A stretch of DNA of 33,490 nucleotides from Planctomycetota bacterium (lineage in GTDB: Bacteria; Planctomycetota; Planctomycetia; Pirellulales; Thermoguttaceae): NCBI GenBank assembly GCA_029550925.1, contig JAKPGL010000175.1:1-33490 (forward strand), read 5' to 3'. A program made the translations under genes and the position numbers. How positions within the stretch are numbered: the first letter of the stretch is position 1; every line of letters begins with the position of its first letter. The notes below the pieces were generated by a model that did not search any database, was not told the origin of the DNA, and saw only the letters and a list, made by a program, of their open reading frames with translations. This document shows positions 31,069 through 33,490 of this stretch, one piece after another.

Positions 31069-32034
31069 CTAGGAGACGGTTTTGAGGCGGCGGAAGGCTT
31101 CGGCGCAGGCCCAGTAGTTTTCCGCGGACATGCCCATGGAGCTATATTCTTCCACGTAGCCGATGAAGCCGCCTTCCGGGGCGCCCAGGGCACGGTACAT
31201 CCGTTCCGCCTCGGCAAAGATTTCTTCCCGGGTGCCGCTGATGCCTACGGTCTGGTAGCTGATGGGCATGAGGAAGCATTGTTTGCCGCGAAGCCGACGG
31301 CCCACCCGTTCGATATCCACCACGTTCGGCTGAGAAATGTTCATTACATCCACGCCCAGCTCATGGAAATCCTCGACAATCTCGGTGATATTGCCGCAGC
31401 AGTGGAACCACACGTCCAGCCCCAACCGGTGGGCCAATTCAAACTGCCGTCGATAACCCGGGGCAAACAGTTTTCGCCACAAAGCGGGCGAAATCATCAG
31501 CCCCTTTTGCGTGCCCCAGTCATCGACAAAATGGATGGCGTCGAACCCGTATCGGGCCGCCAGCTCGATCAGCCGACATTCAAAATCCCAAATCAGGTTC
31601 ATCAGCCGACCGAACCGCTCCGGCTCGCTGACAAAATCCACCATCGCATTTTCAAACCCCCGCAGGAGCATGTAGGTAGTAAAGCCCGACAGATCCAGGC
31701 TGGCCATCCGATACCGATCTTCGCAGGCGGCCAGAAACTCCGGCAGGCCGGCCATGCGCTCCTGTTCCCGCAGGGGCGGCGGTTGGTAGGCTTCGGCCGA
31801 CTGCCAATCGGGCAATAGCGGCGCCGTCGGATGGCCCATGGTGCCGTCGTCCAGGTACTCCAGCCGATAGCCCCATTCTTTCACCTGGGGATCCGAGACG
31901 CCCTGCCGACCCAGCAGCATGTGATAGACCATCACATCGCCCTCCGCTTGATCGGCGTTGACAAACCAAATGGGAATCCGCTCAGGCCGCTGAAACCGGA
32001 TCGCCTGTTGCACCACCCCTCGTCGTTTGCTCAT
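31069..32034 (-). CDS. Uroporphyrinogen decarboxylase (URO-D) family protein
   Basis: 321 residues from ATG 32034, with AGGAA upstream. A TTG eight codons earlier is possible but lacks a ribosome site. TIM barrel of the URO-D/methyltransferase type: FQRPERIPIWF near the start, then FDAIHFVDDWGTQKGLMISPALWRKLFAP, His211-Cys212-Cys213-Gly as the zinc-type motif, and GVDVMNISQPNVVDIERVGRRLRGKQCF. It is shorter than the paralogue at 7575 and clearly diverged from it. The likely role is a corrinoid- or metal-dependent methyl or carboxyl transfer in sugar or aromatic metabolism, not heme synthesis. Substrate unknown. Confidence 0.85.
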   Translation of the reverse strand: MSKRRGVVQQAIRFQRPERIPIWFVNADQAEGDVMVYHMLLGRQGVSDPQVKEWGYRLEYLDDGTMGHPTAPLLPDWQSAEAYQPPPLREQERMAGLPEFLAACEDRYRMASLDLSGFTTYMLLRGFENAMVDFVSEPERFGRLMNLIWDFECRLIELAARYGFDAIHFVDDWGTQKGLMISPALWRKLFAPGYRRQFELAHRLGLDVWFHCCGNITEIVEDFHELGVDVMNISQPNVVDIERVGRRLRGKQCFLMPISYQTVGISGTREEIFAEAERMYRALGAPEGGFIGYVEEYSSMGMSAENYWACAEAFRRLKTVS

Positions 32035-32061
32035 AGAAGATATTTCCTGAGAGGCCAAGAA

Positions 32062-32133
32062 GCTCTAACAAAACGAAGCCGACCTATTCCCCCCGCTGGA
32101 GGAAGTGAGGAGGAAAGGCCGTTTTGTTAGAGC
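32062..32133. repeat. 72-bp element with 14-bp perfect inverted repeats
   Basis: GCTCTAACAAAACG (32062-32075) and its exact reverse complement (32120-32133) bracket a purine-rich spacer. It lies between the Cys-rich protein gene and the UroD-like gene, both on the minus strand, so it could be a transcription terminator for the former or another small mobile repeat. Confidence 0.6.
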
Positions 32134-32171
32134 CTCTAAGAACGAACCAATACCATTGCGCCGTTTCAGCT

Positions 32172-33200
32172 CTATTCTCGGAGAACAAAAGCATACTGCC
32201 CCGGCTCCACCGGTTGCCAGTGGCTTTGGAGCCGATTGCCGGTCGCCAGATGCCGAAGTTCCAACGTCTCCTTATCCACCACCACCAACAGCTTTTTCCA
32301 CAGACCGGAGGCCGTCAGAATATAGACCGTTTCGGTTTCGGCCAACTGCCAACGGCGCCAGCGGTCCAGCAGGGGATACTCGGCCAATAGACGGGCCATG
32401 CGGGGATCGGCCTTGCTGACCGTTTGCAACCCTCGACAGGCCGAGCAGACGCCTTCCTGAAGGGCCGCTGGACTGACCTTCTCCTGACACACCGAACAGG
32501 GGCGCAATTCGCTTCGGAGCACGGGCTTACCGGAAAGAGAACAAAAGTCCATCAGTTCTTTGGCCGCCTGCTTGCCCGTCCAAGAGCATCGAACCAGCTC
32601 ATCTGCCGGCAGCCGCCGCCCCGTAACCTCGCAAACGCCGACGGCCGAGGCGTCGAGTATCTGCCCGTCGTCCGTGGCGGCCAGATGGAAGGTGGCCCGG
32701 CCCGTGCGTGGACAGATAAACGGCGGCGGCTCCACCGTGCGCGCCCAGCCGGAAAACGGCAAATCCACCCACGCCGAGCCGATCGTAAACCGAAGTTTTC
32801 CCTCTACAAACTTACACCAAACCGCGGCGATTTCTTCCACGCTTGTCTCGCCCCCTGGGGCGAAAACCCCTGCCGCCCGCTCCCTGGCTTGCTCGATGGC
32901 CCGTTGAAACATGCCCGGGGCGTACGGTGGGGGAACCGTTACCGGCCTGGCCTCCCCAAGCCCCAACTGCTGAACCAGCTCGGGCAGGAGAGGCTGTCCA
33001 TGATCATCCGTCCATAATTCCTCGGCCCGTCCGTTCTGTTGCCCCCGTAAGCGCACAAAGAGCCGGTCTTCCCACTGGCACCCGGCCAAATACACCCGGC
33101 CCCCATCCACCTGATACGCTGGAAAAAGCCGGGCCGTCAGTTCCGGGAGACTACTCGGCTGTTCTGGCGCGTAATGCACCACCCGATCCCCCACATCCAC
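32172..33200 (-). CDS. Hypothetical protein with tandem 15-residue Cys repeats
   Basis: 342 residues from GTG 33200, six bases after AAGGAG. Not recognised as a named family. The N-terminal half is mixed alpha/beta with no signal peptide. From 163 to 255 it has eight cysteines: C163 (CPRTG), then C190, C205, C220 and C235 at exact 15-residue steps with a C-x2-[TS]-G-[KR] pattern (CEVTG, CSWTG, CSLSG, CSVC), then C238, C252 and C255 (CSVC..CSAC). The last two pairs look like a zinc knuckle. The C-terminal 75 residues return to alpha/beta (VYILTASGLWKKLLVVVDKETLELRHL). It is probably a cytosolic zinc protein. Function unknown. Confidence 0.75.
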   Translation of the reverse strand: MDVGDRVVHYAPEQPSSLPELTARLFPAYQVDGGRVYLAGCQWEDRLFVRLRGQQNGRAEELWTDDHGQPLLPELVQQLGLGEARPVTVPPPYAPGMFQRAIEQARERAAGVFAPGGETSVEEIAAVWCKFVEGKLRFTIGSAWVDLPFSGWARTVEPPPFICPRTGRATFHLAATDDGQILDASAVGVCEVTGRRLPADELVRCSWTGKQAAKELMDFCSLSGKPVLRSELRPCSVCQEKVSPAALQEGVCSACRGLQTVSKADPRMARLLAEYPLLDRWRRWQLAETETVYILTASGLWKKLLVVVDKETLELRHLATGNRLQSHWQPVEPGQYAFVLRE

Positions 33201-33490
33201 CGGTGTCTCCTTGCCAAGAAAATTATCCCCCTGCGCTTCCTAACCGCCCCAATCGCCCGTCCATATCTTTCTCATCCAAAATGTTGAGGAAGTTTTCTGT
33301 CTCGTCGATTTCCCCGGAGACGCCTCCGATACGTCCTTTGGCGCCCTCTGTTTTTCTCTTTCTGAATGCGGAATGCTTGCCAAGAAGAAACCCCGAAGGC
33401 AAACTCTCTCCTTATCATTTTATAGAAATCGCTTCGGTTTTCCAACCAGCCCGGGATGACCAGATAGGTCAAACCGTCTATAGTGAAGAT
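33201..33490. other. Right-hand end, no supported gene
   Basis: An open frame of 66 residues (33272-33472, minus) starts with TTG, has no ribosome site and is Arg-rich at its end. It is not called. No hairpin or repeat shared with the rest of the window was noticed. Confidence 0.4.

Overview
The window looks like the chromosome of a planctomycete, possibly a thermophilic relative of the Pirellulales/Thermoguttaceae. This is inferred from gene content. It carries three secreted or Tat-type Gfo/Idh/MocA oxidoreductases, a Tat-exported sugar-phosphate-isomerase-like protein and two uroporphyrinogen-decarboxylase-like proteins. It also has a zinc-ribbon/HEAT membrane protein, a lone hpnC-type squalene synthase, GC-rich coding sequence and many Shine-Dalgarno-led genes. 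No rRNA, phage, transposase or CRISPR array was seen. One tRNA (Pro, GGG) is present.

Layout. Positions 1-250 hold the N-terminus of a cytosolic sensor histidine kinase (minus strand), divergent from a Tat-signal oxidoreductase (456-1859). Positions 2539-6247 are a tight three-gene envelope operon: a flippase-like membrane protein, a GT2 glycosyltransferase and a GT-C-like polytopic protein. Positions 6946-11118 run in one direction: a DUF433/DUF5615 toxin-antitoxin-like pair, a UroD-like methyltransferase-type protein and a large secreted alpha/beta hydrolase. A PfkB kinase (11505) and a ThpR/LigT RNA phosphodiesterase (12589) follow. Positions 13265-17026 (minus) form a nitric-oxide response module: an Rrf2-type Fe-S regulator, a hemerythrin and a quinol-type NO reductase. 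A near-identical 22-bp motif lies upstream of both the regulator and the hemerythrin. Next come a WecG/TagA glycosyltransferase, ispH, hpnC, tRNA-Pro, a dual-specificity phosphatase, a PEBP protein, an unknown helical protein and the HEAT protein. Positions 25030-30995 are a secreted sugar-metabolism cluster (isomerase, oxidoreductase, glycoside-hydrolase-like protein, oxidoreductase). It is followed on the minus strand by a second UroD-like gene and an unknown Cys-rich protein.

The most unusual content is between the genes. The spacers are full of small non-coding inverted-repeat elements of several families. One is a MITE-like element with 21-bp terminal inverted repeats, present as two copies whose 66-bp centres are inverted relative to each other. 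Another is a family of paired hairpins whose loops are complementary. A third is a 122-bp nest of palindromes. Dispersed ATTCCC-N8-GGGAAT palindromes and a 27-bp exact inverted match between spacers 22.7 kb apart also occur. The spacer 6475-6945 carries fragments of several of these families.

Functionally the genes suggest an organism that degrades and rearranges unusual sugars outside the cytoplasm, makes isoprenoid and possibly hopanoid lipids, builds a lipid-linked glycan envelope and detoxifies NO. All functions are read from sequence motifs and no database search was possible.
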